Shown: one piece after another, positions 53,262-63,929 of the stretch | How the letters are laid out: every line of letters begins with the position of its first letter | How positions within the stretch are numbered: position 1 is the first letter of the stretch | NCBI RefSeq assembly: GCF_036021035.1 | Contig: NZ_CP107930.1 | Coordinates: 1,922,001 to 1,986,000 of the forward strand | Source: Kineococcus sp. NBC_00420 | Lineage (GTDB): Bacteria > Actinomycetota > Actinomycetes > Actinomycetales > Kineococcaceae | Reading direction: 5' to 3' | Length of the DNA: 64,000 nt | Translations under genes and position numbers: made by a program | Notes under the pieces: generated by a model | Told to the model about the DNA's origin: nothing | The model's input: the letters and a program-made list of their open reading frames with translations, nothing else | Databases searched by the model: none

Positions 53262-54577
53262 AGCTGTTCACCGACGAGGAGTCCCGGCGCGCCGTCGCCA
53301 CCGACCGCTCCGGCCACCTGCCGGCGACCCTGCCCGACGGGGTCGTGCGCGCGGCCACCGTCGACGACGTCGTCGAGACCCTCCGCTGGGCCACCGAGCA
53401 CCGCACCCCGGTCGTCACCCGCGGCGCCGGGACGGGCCTCGCCGCCGGGTCGAGCGCCCAGGCGGGCGAGATCGTCCTGGACCTCTCCGGGATGGACCGC
53501 ATCGTCGCGATCCGCCCTGACGACCAGGTCGCCGTCGTCGAACCCGGCGTCCTCACCGCCGACCTGGACGCCGCGGCCGGTGAGCACGGGCTGTTCTACG
53601 CGCCCGACCCGGCCAGTTCCGCGATCTCCTCGATCGGCGGGAACATCGCCACCAACGCGGGCGGGCTGCGCTGCGCGAAGTACGGCGTGACCCGTGACGC
53701 CGTCCTCGGTCTGGACCTCGTGCTCGCCGACGGCCGGAAGGTCTCGACGGGGCGCCAGACCGTCAAGGGCGTCGCCGGCTACGACCTCACCAGCCTCGTC
53801 GTGGGTTCGGAGGGGACCCTCGCCGTCGTCGTGGGCGCGACCCTGCGGCTGCGGCCGCGACCGGCCGCGATCGCCACGCTGGCGGCGCACTTCGACGACC
53901 TCGTGGCCGCGGCGGCCGCCGCCTCGGCGATCACGACGGCCCGCCTGCAACCCTCCGTCCTGGAACTCGTGGACAGCGTCACCCTCGAGGCCGTCGACGC
54001 GGCCCGGGGTTCCTCGTTGCGCGCCCTGGGCGCCGCCGTCCTCGTCGTGCAGTGCGACGGACTCAGCGCCCGGGCCGAGATCGACGCCGTCGCCGCGGTC
54101 GTGGCGCCGTTCGCGTCGTCGTGGCGTTCGACCAGCGACCCCGTCGAGGCCGAGGAACTGCTGGCCGCCCGCCGGGCCGGGCTGCCCGCCCTGGAACGCA
54201 CGGGCGACGTGTTCATCGAGGACGTGGCCGTGCCGCGGTCGCAGCTGGCCGCGGCCGTCGCCGGCATCCAGGAGATCTCCGCCCGCACCGGGGTGCGGAT
54301 CGCGACGATCGCCCACGCCGGCGACGGGAACCTGCACCCGATCATCGTCGTGGAACGCGGCGGGACGGTCACGGAGGGCCCGCCGTGGGACGCGGCCTGC
54401 GCGGTTTTCGACCTCGCCCTGGCGCTCGGCGGAACCCTCACGGGTGAGCACGGCGTCGGGTTGCTGAAACGCACCTGGTTGCGCCGGGAACTCGGCGACG
54501 ACTCGCTCTCGTTGCAGCGCAGCATCAAGGCGGTGTTCGACCCGCTGGGGATCCTCAACCCCGGCAAGGCCGTCTGA
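53258..54577 (+). CDS. FAD-linked oxidase, GlcD/D-lactate dehydrogenase type
   Basis: 439 aa. FAD-binding PCMH domain (PVVTRGAGTGLAAGSSAQAGEIVLDLSGMDRI; PDPASSAISSIGGNIATNAGGLRCAKYGVTRD) and C-terminal FAD-oxidase domain with IATIAHAGDGNLHPII and LTGEHGVGLLKR. Oxidises a 2-hydroxy acid such as glycolate or D-lactate. GTG 53258 overlaps the XRE stop, an unusual pairing. Stop abuts the convergent TetR stop with no gap. Confidence 0.92.
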   Translation: MKLFTDEESRRAVATDRSGHLPATLPDGVVRAATVDDVVETLRWATEHRTPVVTRGAGTGLAAGSSAQAGEIVLDLSGMDRIVAIRPDDQVAVVEPGVLTADLDAAAGEHGLFYAPDPASSAISSIGGNIATNAGGLRCAKYGVTRDAVLGLDLVLADGRKVSTGRQTVKGVAGYDLTSLVVGSEGTLAVVVGATLRLRPRPAAIATLAAHFDDLVAAAAAASAITTARLQPSVLELVDSVTLEAVDAARGSSLRALGAAVLVVQCDGLSARAEIDAVAAVVAPFASSWRSTSDPVEAEELLAARRAGLPALERTGDVFIEDVAVPRSQLAAAVAGIQEISARTGVRIATIAHAGDGNLHPIIVVERGGTVTEGPPWDAACAVFDLALALGGTLTGEHGVGLLKRTWLRRELGDDSLSLQRSIKAVFDPLGILNPGKAV

Positions 54578-55144
54578 TCACCGCGGGGCAGCGCGGAGGG
54601 CGTCGACGAGCAGGTCGAGCAGGCGGACGGGTTGTCCGGGCGGCCCGCCGGCGGTGGAGAGGAACACCCCGAGCAGCATCGCGGCCACGTCGTCGGGTTC
54701 GACGTCGGCGCGCAACGTGCCGGTCCTCGCCCCCTCCGCGAGGAACGTCGCCAGGACCGCGGTGATGCGTTCCCGCGTCGCCGGGGTGGTGATCCGACCC
54801 GAGGCCCAGCCGGCCCGCAACGTGTCCATCATCGCGCGCTTGGTGGCGACGAACTCGGCGTAGCGGGCCAGCCAGGCCCGCAGGGCGAGGTCCGGCGCAA
54901 GCTCGGCCAGCACCCCGGACGCGGCCTCGACGACGCCGTCGAGCTCCGCGCCGTAGACGGCTTCCACCAGCGCGTCCCGGGTCGGGAAGTGCCGGTAGAG
55001 CGTCCCGATCCCGACCCCGGCGTCACGGGCGATGGCCTCGAGCGCGACGGCCTCGCCACCGGCGAAGGCCGCCCGGGCGGCGCTCAGCAGCAGCTCGCGG
55101 TTGCGGGCGACGTCGGCGCGCGGACGACGAGGAGCGGCAGACAA
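54578..55144 (-). CDS. TetR-family regulator
   Basis: 188 aa. HTH RNRELLLSAARAAFAGGEAVALEAIARDAGVGIGTLYRHFPTRDALVEAVY, then a helical ligand domain. TTG 55144 is the only start fitting the full HTH; it lies two bases from an operator. Divergent from an aldo/keto reductase with two matching palindromes between them. Confidence 0.92.
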   Translation of the reverse strand: MSAAPRRPRADVARNRELLLSAARAAFAGGEAVALEAIARDAGVGIGTLYRHFPTRDALVEAVYGAELDGVVEAASGVLAELAPDLALRAWLARYAEFVATKRAMMDTLRAGWASGRITTPATRERITAVLATFLAEGARTGTLRADVEPDDVAAMLLGVFLSTAGGPPGQPVRLLDLLVDALRAAPR

Positions 55145-55146
55145 AG

Positions 55147-55197
55147 CGGAGGTTCCTCCGGTTCAGTGCTAACGTCGTCGCTGCGGAGGCTCCTCCG
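55147..55197. promoter_or_regulatory. Twin TetR operators
   Basis: CGGAGG-TT-CCTCCG (55147-55160) and CGGAGG-CT-CCTCCG (55184-55197), identical 6-bp arms, centres 37 bp apart. They fill the space between the tetR start and the reductase promoter, and account for the odd SD-like GGAGG on both strands. Confidence 0.7.
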
Positions 55198-55234
55198 CTT
55201 CAGATCATCATCCCACGCCGAGAGGGATCCCACG

Positions 55235-56125
55235 ATGACCAGCACCGCCACGCTCGCGAGCCGCACCGTCCACCGCATCGGCTACGGCGCCATGCAGCTC
55301 GAGCGGCTCCACACCGACCGCGAAGCCGCGATCACCCTGATGCGCCACGCCTTCGACCGCGGCGTCGACCACGTCGACACGGCGCAGTTCTACGGCGACG
55401 GTTTCGTCAACGGCGTGCTGCGCGACGCACTGCGCCGCGACGACGACGTCCTGGTCGCGACCAAGGTCGGCGGCGAACCCAACCCCGGCGGCGCGATCGC
55501 GTTGCGACTGGCCCAGCGTCCCGAGCAGCTCCGGGCGAGCGTCGAGGCGAACCTGACGAGCCTCCGCCTCGACCGGCTCCCTCTGGTGAACCTGCGCCGG
55601 GCCGAGGTCGGACCGGGCCTCATCGCCGAAGGCGACCAGGTCGTCGACCTCGACGACCAGCTCGCCGTCCTGACGGAACTGCGGGACGCCGGGAAGGTCG
55701 GGGCGATCGGCCTGAGCAACGTCACCCTGTCCGACCTGCGACGGGCACTGCCCGTCGGGATCGCCTGCGTGCAGAACTCCTACAGCCTGGTGAGCCGCGG
55801 CAGCGAGGACCTCCTCGACCTCTGCACGACGGAGGACATCGCGTGGGTGCCGTACTTCCCTCTCGGCGGGGCGTTCCCGGGCCTGCCGAAGGTGATCGAC
55901 GAACCGGCGGTTCGGGCTGCGGCACAGGCCCTCGGGGTCACTCCCGCCCAGGTCGGTCTCGCCTGGCTGCTGGCCCACACCGCCACCACCCACCTCATCC
56001 CGGGCACGGCGGACCTCGCCCACCTCGAGGCGAACCTCGCCGTCGGCGGGATCACGCTGGACGCCGCGACCCTGGCCGCGCTCGACGCCGTCCCGTCCCG
56101 CTCCGGTGACATCGCCGCGCCGTGA
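55235..56125 (+). CDS. Aldo/keto reductase
   Basis: 296 aa. Starts RTVHRIGYGAMQLE; catalytic D-Y-K-H positions: D in DHVDTAQFYG with the Tyr, K in VLVATKVGG; the usual His in a D-x-x-x-x-H-x-P/W block is replaced (LPLVNLRRAEVG), as in relatives with an Asn. C-terminal NADPH region VGAIGLSNV and PVQ-like CVQNSYSLVSR. ATG 55235 follows GAGGGA. Controlled by the divergent TetR. Confidence 0.88.
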   Translation: MTSTATLASRTVHRIGYGAMQLERLHTDREAAITLMRHAFDRGVDHVDTAQFYGDGFVNGVLRDALRRDDDVLVATKVGGEPNPGGAIALRLAQRPEQLRASVEANLTSLRLDRLPLVNLRRAEVGPGLIAEGDQVVDLDDQLAVLTELRDAGKVGAIGLSNVTLSDLRRALPVGIACVQNSYSLVSRGSEDLLDLCTTEDIAWVPYFPLGGAFPGLPKVIDEPAVRAAAQALGVTPAQVGLAWLLAHTATTHLIPGTADLAHLEANLAVGGITLDAATLAALDAVPSRSGDIAAP

Positions 56126-56151
56126 GACGGTCCTGTCCGTCGGTCGGCTGA

Positions 56152-57660
<1,509 letters not shown>

Positions 57661-57675
57661 CGTCTCCGGGGGTCA

Positions 57676-57696
57676 GACCGTCACGGCGCGACGGTC
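57676..57696. terminator. Hairpin between convergent argG and ybaK-type genes
   Basis: GACCGTC-ACGGCGC-GACGGTC, 7-bp perfect arms, overlapping the stop codon of the minus-strand gene. No U-tract. Confidence 0.4.
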
Positions 57697-58148
57697 ACCG
57701 GTTCGGCGTCGCAGATGCGCAGCAGCTCGGAGTACGTCGTCGGGAAGACCGTGTGCGGGGTTCCCGCGGCGGCCCAGACGACGTCGTAGCGCAGCAGGTC
57801 GACGTCGATCACCGTCCGCAGGTGGGCCGGGTGCCCGAGCGGTGCGACCCCACCGATGGGCTGCCCCGTCGCGGCCCGGACCGTCGCCGCGTTCGGGCGG
57901 GTCAGCTTCTCCACCCCGAGGGCGGCCGCGGTGTGCTCCGGGTCCACGCGGTGCCCACCGCTGGTGAGGACGAGGACCGGCTCACCGTCGGCGAGGAACA
58001 CCAAGCTGTTGGCGATCGCCCCCACCGAACACCCCAGGGCACCGGCGGCGTCAGCGGCCGTGCGGGCCGACGTCGTCAGTTCCACGACCTCACCACCCGC
58101 CCCGGCCGCGTGCAGGGCTTGCGACACGACTTCGGCGTTGCGGTGCAC
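57681..58148 (-). CDS. YbaK/EbsC-type aminoacyl-tRNA deacylase
   Basis: 155 aa. Family core: AADAAGALGCSVGAIANSLVFLADGEPVLVLTSGGHRVD with the conserved Lys-position replaced, ATGQPIGGVAPLGHP with the catalytic GxPGG-like loop, and AAAGTPHTVFPTTYSELLRI. Members hydrolyse mischarged Cys- or Ala-tRNA. GTG 58148 follows AGGAG. Monocistronic. Confidence 0.88.
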   Translation of the reverse strand: MHRNAEVVSQALHAAGAGGEVVELTTSARTAADAAGALGCSVGAIANSLVFLADGEPVLVLTSGGHRVDPEHTAAALGVEKLTRPNAATVRAATGQPIGGVAPLGHPAHLRTVIDVDLLRYDVVWAAAGTPHTVFPTTYSELLRICDAEPVTVAP

Positions 58149-58172
58149 GCGAACTCCTGGGCTCGGGTGGAG

Positions 58173-61073
58173 CTAGTGGGACTCCTGTCGATCCTCACCC
58201 GGAGCGGATCGGGAGAGCAAGCCGCCGCGCAACCCGATCAACACCGCTTCGGCACGGGAGGATGCCCCGAGCTTGGCGAAGATCCGGGAGACGTGCACGC
58301 TGGCGGTCTTCTCGGCCATGAACAACTCCTCCCCCACCTGCCGGTTGGTGCGGCCGGCGGCGAGCAGGTCCAGGACCTGCAACTCCCGTGCGGTCAGCGG
58401 GCCGCGCCCGGGAGCGGCCGTGGCGCGCATCCGGCGGGCCAGGTCCTCCAGCGCCGCCGACAACGGCACGGCGCGCATCGCCGACGCCGCCCGACGCGCC
58501 TCGTCGAGGGCGAGCAACCCCTCCTCGCGCAGACCGGCCGCGCTGCACGCCTCGGCCAGACGACGCCGCGCCCGGGCCAGGTCGTGGACGTCGCCGTAGG
58601 AGAACTCCTCGACCGCGAGGCGCCAGGCCCGCACCTGCTCCACCGGGTCGCTCCCGCGGAACCGGGCCACCTCGGCGTGCGACGTCGCGAGCCAGGCGCG
58701 ACCTTCCGGGCCCATCGTCCCCGCGCGCGGTTGTCCCACCTCGACGAGGTGCAGCACGCGGTCGTGGATGCGCTGCACCAGCGCGTCGTCGGTGGAACGG
58801 GCGTCCGCGAGCGCCGCGACGGCCTGGGCTCCCAGGCGCAGACCGCGCAGGTGGGCGGGGTTCTCGATGCCCTCGAAGCTGAAGAGGGCCTCGGTCAGCA
58901 GCCGGGCGGCACCGGCCGGATCCCCGCGCCAGCTCAGCACCTCGGCCTGCACGACGGTGACGGAGAGGCCTTCCTCGGGGTCGTCGGACCAGGCTGGGTC
59001 GAGCAGGGCGGCGACCTCGTCGAAGGCTCCGCGCGCGGCGAGGACCTGCGCCTGGACGACGCCGACGGCCGCGGCGGCCAGGTGGGGGGCCTGCGGCCCG
59101 ATCGCCCGGGCCTGGCGCAGCGCGCGGTCGAACTCCCCGGTGACGAAGCTCGTCGTGACCTGCAGCCAGAGCAGTTGCAGGCCGTAGGGCGCCCAGGACA
59201 GCCCGACCGAGGCGGCCCAGGCGCAGGAGTCGTCGAGGACCTCCGCCGCACCCGCGAGGTCTCCCCGGTCGTAGCGTTCGACGGCCAGGTTGTACCGGGC
59301 CCGCAGGGCGGTGCCGAGGTGGCCGGCCTCCTCGGCCGTGCGGGCGGCGCGGGCGAAGAGCGCGTCGGCGTCGGCGAGCGCGCCGTCGAGGTTGTCGAGA
59401 CCGCCGAGGGTGATGAGGACGTCGGCCTCGGCCCCCGCGAGGTCGCCCGACGTGGCGACCAGGGCGAGCGCGCGTTCGGCTTCCCGCCGGCACTCGGAGA
59501 ACCGGTCGAGGTTCAGGTAGCACCGGGCGATCACGGCGGTGGCCCAGCAGACCGCGTGCGCCGCAGCGGGATCGTCGCCGCCCCGGCGTTGCGCCTCGCG
59601 GGCCTGGGTGATGGCCCGTTCCTGCTGCCCGCACCCCCAGAGCGCGGTGGCGCACTGCCGGTGGACCTCGGCGGCCAGCGCGGGCGCGGCGTCGTCGGGC
59701 AGGAGCTCGACCGCGGCGCGGGCGAGCAGGGCGGACCGTCCGGGATCCCCCGAGACCATCGCGAGGTCGGAGGCACGCGTGGTGAGTTCGAGGAGGGTCG
59801 TCCCGGACCGTCGGGCGGCGTCGGGTACGGCGTCGAAGAGCGGGAGGACCTCTTCGAGGTGTCGCCAGGCCTCGGCCGGGGCGCGCAACCGTTCGGCCTC
59901 GTCGGCGGCGGCGACACCCGCGACGAGCGCCCCGGCGAGGTCGTTGCTGCGGCGGGCGTGGTGGGCGAGTTCAGCAGCGGAGGCGAAGGAGTGTGTCGCG
60001 GCGGCGGAGCCGGTGATGGCGCGGGCGTAGGCGGCGTGCAGCCGGACCCGTTCACCGGGCAGCAGGTCCTCGTAGACGGCTTCCTGCAGCAGGGCGTGCC
60101 GGAAGGCGTAGCCGTCCTGGCCGTCGACGTCGAGCACCCGGAGGGCGACGGCCGTCCGCACCCGTGCGTCGAGGTCGTCGTCGGAGGTTCCCGTCGCGGC
60201 CCGCAGCAGGTCGTGCCGCACGCGGCGGCCGCCGACGGAGGCGGCCCGGACGAGGTCGGCCACCTCGGGTGGCAGCGTCTCGACCCGGGCGAGGACGACG
60301 TCGGCGAGGGCGGTCGGCAGGCGGCCACCGCGCACCGGCGCGGCGAGCAGGAGTTCCGCCGCGTAGTAGGCGTTCCCCTCGGCGCGCTGGTGGATGCGGC
60401 TCGCCGTCGTGGCGTCGACGTCGCGCCCGAGGAGGTCGCGCAGGAACTGACGCATCTCCTCACCCGTGAAGGGTTCGAGGGCGAGGCGCCGCACGGAGGC
60501 CAGCCGACCGAGTTCGGCGAGGACGGGCCGCAGCGGGTGACGCCGGTGCAGGTCGTCGGTGCGGACGGTGGCGACGACGAGGAGTCGTTCCTCCCGCACC
60601 CGGCGCAGCAGGTAGGTCAGCAGGTCGCGGCTGGCGCTGTCGGCCCAGTGCAGGTCCTCGAGGACGAGCACGACCGGCCGGTCCCGGGCGGCGGCGGCGA
60701 GGGTGGCGGTGACCGCGTCGAAGAGCTGCAGCGGGGACAGGTCGGAACGGGTCGGGCCCGGGCGGTCACCGAACCACCGGTCGGGGTCGTCGCCGCGCAA
60801 CGGTTCCAGGGCTTCGACGAAGGGCAGGTAGGGCAGGGCCTCACCACCGGCGGAGGCGCAGTGGCCGAGGAGGACGGTGTCCCCGTTCCCGCGCGCGCGG
60901 TGGGCGAGTTCGGCGACGAGCCGGGACTTGCCGACCCCGGCGTCGGCCTCGACCAGGACGGCCCCGGAGGCTCCCGCGCGGGCCGCGCCGAGGGCTCCCT
61001 CGAGCACGTCGAGTTCCCGGGCGCGCCCCACGAGGCGGGTCGGGTCGGGCGGCAGCGCGGGCACGCCGGACAT
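58173..61073 (-). CDS. LuxR-family ATP-binding regulator (LAL type)
   Basis: 966 aa. N-terminal AAA/STAND ATPase with Walker A VEADAGVGKSR (residues 41-51) and Walker B VVLVLEDLHWADSASRDLL, a long TPR-like helical middle, and a C-terminal GerE HTH (LTARELQVLDLLAAGRTNRQVGEELFMAEKTASVHVSRIFAKLG). LAL regulators activate catabolic or secondary-metabolite genes; the target is unknown. ATG 61073 starts MSGVPALPPD. A 56-aa gene lies 29 bp upstream. Confidence 0.92.
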   Translation of the reverse strand: MSGVPALPPDPTRLVGRARELDVLEGALGAARAGASGAVLVEADAGVGKSRLVAELAHRARGNGDTVLLGHCASAGGEALPYLPFVEALEPLRGDDPDRWFGDRPGPTRSDLSPLQLFDAVTATLAAAARDRPVVLVLEDLHWADSASRDLLTYLLRRVREERLLVVATVRTDDLHRRHPLRPVLAELGRLASVRRLALEPFTGEEMRQFLRDLLGRDVDATTASRIHQRAEGNAYYAAELLLAAPVRGGRLPTALADVVLARVETLPPEVADLVRAASVGGRRVRHDLLRAATGTSDDDLDARVRTAVALRVLDVDGQDGYAFRHALLQEAVYEDLLPGERVRLHAAYARAITGSAAATHSFASAAELAHHARRSNDLAGALVAGVAAADEAERLRAPAEAWRHLEEVLPLFDAVPDAARRSGTTLLELTTRASDLAMVSGDPGRSALLARAAVELLPDDAAPALAAEVHRQCATALWGCGQQERAITQAREAQRRGGDDPAAAHAVCWATAVIARCYLNLDRFSECRREAERALALVATSGDLAGAEADVLITLGGLDNLDGALADADALFARAARTAEEAGHLGTALRARYNLAVERYDRGDLAGAAEVLDDSCAWAASVGLSWAPYGLQLLWLQVTTSFVTGEFDRALRQARAIGPQAPHLAAAAVGVVQAQVLAARGAFDEVAALLDPAWSDDPEEGLSVTVVQAEVLSWRGDPAGAARLLTEALFSFEGIENPAHLRGLRLGAQAVAALADARSTDDALVQRIHDRVLHLVEVGQPRAGTMGPEGRAWLATSHAEVARFRGSDPVEQVRAWRLAVEEFSYGDVHDLARARRRLAEACSAAGLREEGLLALDEARRAASAMRAVPLSAALEDLARRMRATAAPGRGPLTARELQVLDLLAAGRTNRQVGEELFMAEKTASVHVSRIFAKLGASSRAEAVLIGLRGGLLSRSAPGEDRQESH

Positions 61074-61102
61074 CGTGGCACCGAGAGGGGACGCGGGGCC
61101 GG

Positions 61103-61273
61103 TCAGCGCCGGAGCCGTCGCGTCCACCAGTGACGTCGCTGCGGCGGGCCCGCGGCGCGGCGGGCGGTGCGCAGCACCCGCACGAGGTGCTCGCGGGCGG
61201 CGAGGGCTTCGGCCTCCTTCCGGCGCTGGTCGAGTCCTCCGTGCAGTTCCCACTCCAGGGCGGTGAGGTTCAT
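61103..61273 (-). CDS. Small basic protein of unknown function
   Basis: 56 aa, Arg-rich (MNLTALEWELHGGLDQRRKEAEALAAREHLVRVLRTARRA, ending TRRLRR). Mostly helical with a basic tail. ATG 61273 is the first reasonable start; 29 bp before the LAL gene on the same strand. No family recognised; could be a spurious frame. Confidence 0.45.
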   Translation of the reverse strand: MNLTALEWELHGGLDQRRKEAEALAAREHLVRVLRTARRAAGPPQRRHWWTRRLRR

Positions 61274-61458
61274 GCGGACGACGTTCCTGCTGAGGCCCGG
61301 GGGTGGTCGTCCGGCGTTCACGTCGCCTCGGCGCGCACTCCGCGCCTTAGTTACTTACAGTTCATGAGGTGGAACGCAGTGTCCTGAGGCGTGGACCGGC
61401 CCGGTCGACTTCGACGCTCGACCGTGCATCGAACCCGACGCCGGGCCACCATCGTGAG

Positions 61459-61695
61459 GTGGCCGTCTGGAAGTCCTTCATGGACCTCGTGCACCTCATC
61501 GGTGCGCTGGGGTGCCTCGCCCTGACCGGCGGGTTCGCCGCCGACGGCGAGGTCGCCCGAGCCGTCTTCTACGGCCTGCTGACCATGACCTTCGCCATCG
61601 GCCTGGCCCAGCGCCGGACCGCGCACGACCACGTCATCGACCTGCGCGAGAACGCCGCGACACCGGCCCTCCACCCGGTGGCCCGCCCGCGCTGA
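61459..61695 (+). CDS. Small membrane protein of unknown function
   Basis: 78 aa with two hydrophobic segments (FMDLVHLIGALGCLALTGGFA; RAVFYGLLTMTFAIGLAQ) and a charged tail. GTG 61459 (VAVWKSF); no SD, so the start is uncertain. 27 bp before the MBL gene on the same strand. No family recognised. Confidence 0.5.
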   Translation: MAVWKSFMDLVHLIGALGCLALTGGFAADGEVARAVFYGLLTMTFAIGLAQRRTAHDHVIDLRENAATPALHPVARPR

Positions 61696-61722
61696 GCCGC
61701 CCGCGGTCGCTACGGTCGGGAC

Positions 61723-62340
61723 ATGAGCGCCACCACCACCAGCTCCGCCGAGGTCGACTCCGTCCACGTCGGGGACATGGACAACGTCGCCTACCTCGTG
61801 ACCTGCCGCAGCACCGGCCGCCGCCTGCTGGTCGACGCGGCCGCCGAGCCCGCGAAGCTGCTGGAGTTCGTCGGCGGCCCGCTGGACCTGATCGTCACCA
61901 CCCACCGCCACCACGACCACGTCGGGGCCCTCGCCGCGCTCGTCGAGGCCACGGGCGCCACCACCGCCGCGGGCGAGGACGACGCCGACCACCTGCCCCT
62001 CCCCGTGCAGCAGCGCCTCACGCACGGCGACGTCGTCCGCGTCGGTGACGTGGTCCTCGAGGTCGTGCACCTGCGCGGGCACACCCCCGGGTCCGTCGCC
62101 CTCGTCCTGCGCGACGCCGACGGTCCCGACCAGGTCTTCACGGGCGACTCGCTGTTCCCCGGTGGCGTCGGCAACACCCGCGGCGACGTCGCCGACTTCG
62201 CCCGGCTCCTCGACGACGTCAGCACGAGGTTGTTCGACGTCCTCGACGACGACACCGTCGTGCACCCCGGCCACGGGGCTCCCACGACGATCGGCACCGA
62301 ACGCCCGCACCTGGCGCAGTGGCGCGAACGCGGCTGGTAG
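61723..62340 (+). CDS. MBL-fold metallo-hydrolase (glyoxalase II-like)
   Basis: 205 aa. Zinc motif TTHRHHDHVGAL (HxHxDH), later HLRGHTPGSVAL, FTGDSLFPGGVGNTRGD and VHPGHGAPTTIG supply the rest of the binuclear site. Probably a thioesterase or lactonase. ATG 61723 lies six bases after TACGGT with no SD, so possibly leaderless. Confidence 0.9.
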   Translation: MSATTTSSAEVDSVHVGDMDNVAYLVTCRSTGRRLLVDAAAEPAKLLEFVGGPLDLIVTTHRHHDHVGALAALVEATGATTAAGEDDADHLPLPVQQRLTHGDVVRVGDVVLEVVHLRGHTPGSVALVLRDADGPDQVFTGDSLFPGGVGNTRGDVADFARLLDDVSTRLFDVLDDDTVVHPGHGAPTTIGTERPHLAQWRERGW

Positions 62341-62341
62341 G

Positions 62342-63514
62342 TCACGGCGGGACGATCGGCTCCCGCATCGCCGCGGACGGGTAGACCGTCCCGACGCGCA
62401 CCCCGCCGAGCCAGGACGTCAGACGCGCGGCCTCGGCCCGCAGCGCCTTCCGGGCGCGGGCGCCGACCTGCTCCAGCAGCCGCAGGTGCACCACACCCGC
62501 CTCGTCCTGCACCCAGCAGCCCACGACGCGCCCGTCGACCCAGACGGTCGTGCCGGCGTTGCCGTTGCGGTCGAAGAGCTGCTCGCGGTGCGGGCCGAGG
62601 TGGAACTCCCGCGCCTTCCAGCCCATCACGGTCGGGTCCAGCACCGGCAGCAGCGACACCCAGGCGCCCGGGTCGGGCGTCTCCTCGACGTCGTCGGGCA
62701 GGAGGTACCCGAGCGATCCGCCGTCCAGCGAGACCTCGACGGCGTCGAGTTCGCGCAGCGCCGCACGCACGATGGTCTTGGTCGCGCCCAGCCACCAGAC
62801 GACGTCGTCCTCGGTCCCGGGCCCGAACGTCCCCAGCCAGCGCCGGACGAGTTCCCGGTAGCCCGCCTGCGCCGAGGTGGGTGCGGGAACCTCGCCCAGC
62901 CAGTCCGGGGTCAGCGTCCACCGGGGCCGCGACGTCCGCCAGTGCCCGGTGTTGACGCCCCGCACCACGTGTCCCGTCAGCCCGAGGTGGGTGAGGATCC
63001 GCGAGGCCGACCACGACGACCCCGGTGAGACCGAGACCTTGACGTCGATCATCGGCACCGCGAGCCGGACCTGTTGCGCCGTCAGGCCTTCCGGCGCGTC
63101 GGCGAGGACGGCGAGGACCTCCCGGCGGGCGCGGTCCAGCCACTCGTGGCCGTCCTGCGCGAGGTCCGCCTTCACGACGTCCTTCGCGATCGTCGCGCGT
63201 TCGGTGCCCGCGACCCGCGCCGACGCGCTCGGCCAGACGTGGGGCAGCAGTTCCCGCGGGAACACGAACAGCGTGCGCCGCATCGCGAGCTGCTTGACCA
63301 GGGTGCGGTCGACGTGGAGCGCCCGTTCGACGTCGGCGACCTGCAGGTCCCGTCCCCGCGCCCAGCAGGAGAGGTGCACCGTCGCCGGTTCCGTGGAGTG
63401 CAGGACCGTCATCGCCCGGGTGACGGCCTCCGGGCCGTCCAGCCGCGCCGCCGGCGCCAGGGCGTGCCGCCACGCGATCCGGGCACGGCGTTCGGCGTCG
63501 GTCACGTGGCGCAC
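62342..63514 (-). CDS. Winged-helix DNA-binding domain protein (YcaQ-like)
   Basis: 390 aa HTH_42 family: MTVLHSTEPATVHLSCWARG, MRRTLFVFPRELLP, PGSSWSASRILTHLGLTGHVVRG, WLGTFGPGTEDDVVWWLGATKTIVRAAL and LLPVLDPTVMGWKAREFHLGPHREQLFDRNGNAGTTVWVDGRVVG. The family includes DNA glycosylases AlkX/YcaQ that unhook interstrand crosslinks, so a repair role is plausible. GTG 63514 follows GGAGGATGGCGTC. Convergent with the MBL gene, one base between stops. Confidence 0.88.
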   Translation of the reverse strand: MRHVTDAERRARIAWRHALAPAARLDGPEAVTRAMTVLHSTEPATVHLSCWARGRDLQVADVERALHVDRTLVKQLAMRRTLFVFPRELLPHVWPSASARVAGTERATIAKDVVKADLAQDGHEWLDRARREVLAVLADAPEGLTAQQVRLAVPMIDVKVSVSPGSSWSASRILTHLGLTGHVVRGVNTGHWRTSRPRWTLTPDWLGEVPAPTSAQAGYRELVRRWLGTFGPGTEDDVVWWLGATKTIVRAALRELDAVEVSLDGGSLGYLLPDDVEETPDPGAWVSLLPVLDPTVMGWKAREFHLGPHREQLFDRNGNAGTTVWVDGRVVGCWVQDEAGVVHLRLLEQVGARARKALRAEAARLTSWLGGVRVGTVYPSAAMREPIVPP

Positions 63515-63563
63515 GACGCCATCCTCCACCGCGGCGCGGGGCCGGCGCTGCCAGGATCGGGTC

Positions 63564-63905
63564 GTGAACGACGTGGACGTGGTCCGGGACCTCGAGGTCG
63601 AACTGCTCTCCCCCACCGCCCGACGCTCCCCGGAGCGGTTGGGGCAGCTGCTCGACGCGGACTTCCGCGAGATCGGCGCCTCCGGTCGGGTCTGGTCGCG
63701 CGCCGAGACGATCGAGCTGCTGGCGGGCGAGGACCGGACCGAGCCGCTCCCGCACGCCGAGCTCACCGGGGAGGTCCTGGCCCCGGGCGTCGTGCTCCTC
63801 ACCTACGTCTCCGACCCGACCGGTCGCCGCGCCCACCGGTCCTCGCTGTGGCGCCGGACCCCGGACGGCTGGAAGTTGCGGCACCACCAGGGCACGCTCT
63901 GCTGA
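63564..63905 (+). CDS. DUF4440/NTF2-like protein
   Basis: 113 aa NTF2-like fold: VVRDLEVELLSPTARRSPERLGQLLDADFREIGASGRVWSRAETIELL, then beta strands ending RRTPDGWKLRHHQGTLC. Members often sit next to enzymes as accessory or detoxifying domains; function unknown. GTG 63564. Divergent from the winged-helix gene by 49 bp. Confidence 0.8.
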   Translation: MNDVDVVRDLEVELLSPTARRSPERLGQLLDADFREIGASGRVWSRAETIELLAGEDRTEPLPHAELTGEVLAPGVVLLTYVSDPTGRRAHRSSLWRRTPDGWKLRHHQGTLC

Positions 63906-63929
63906 TCATCGGTGGGAGTCTTGGGCCAT

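Noticed and set aside
57753-61133. Very long open frame on the plus strand antisense to the LuxR-family ATPase
   Set aside because: It lies opposite a gene with clear Walker and HTH motifs; its translation is low-complexity Gly/Arg/Val/Glu-rich with no domain. A GC-bias shadow.
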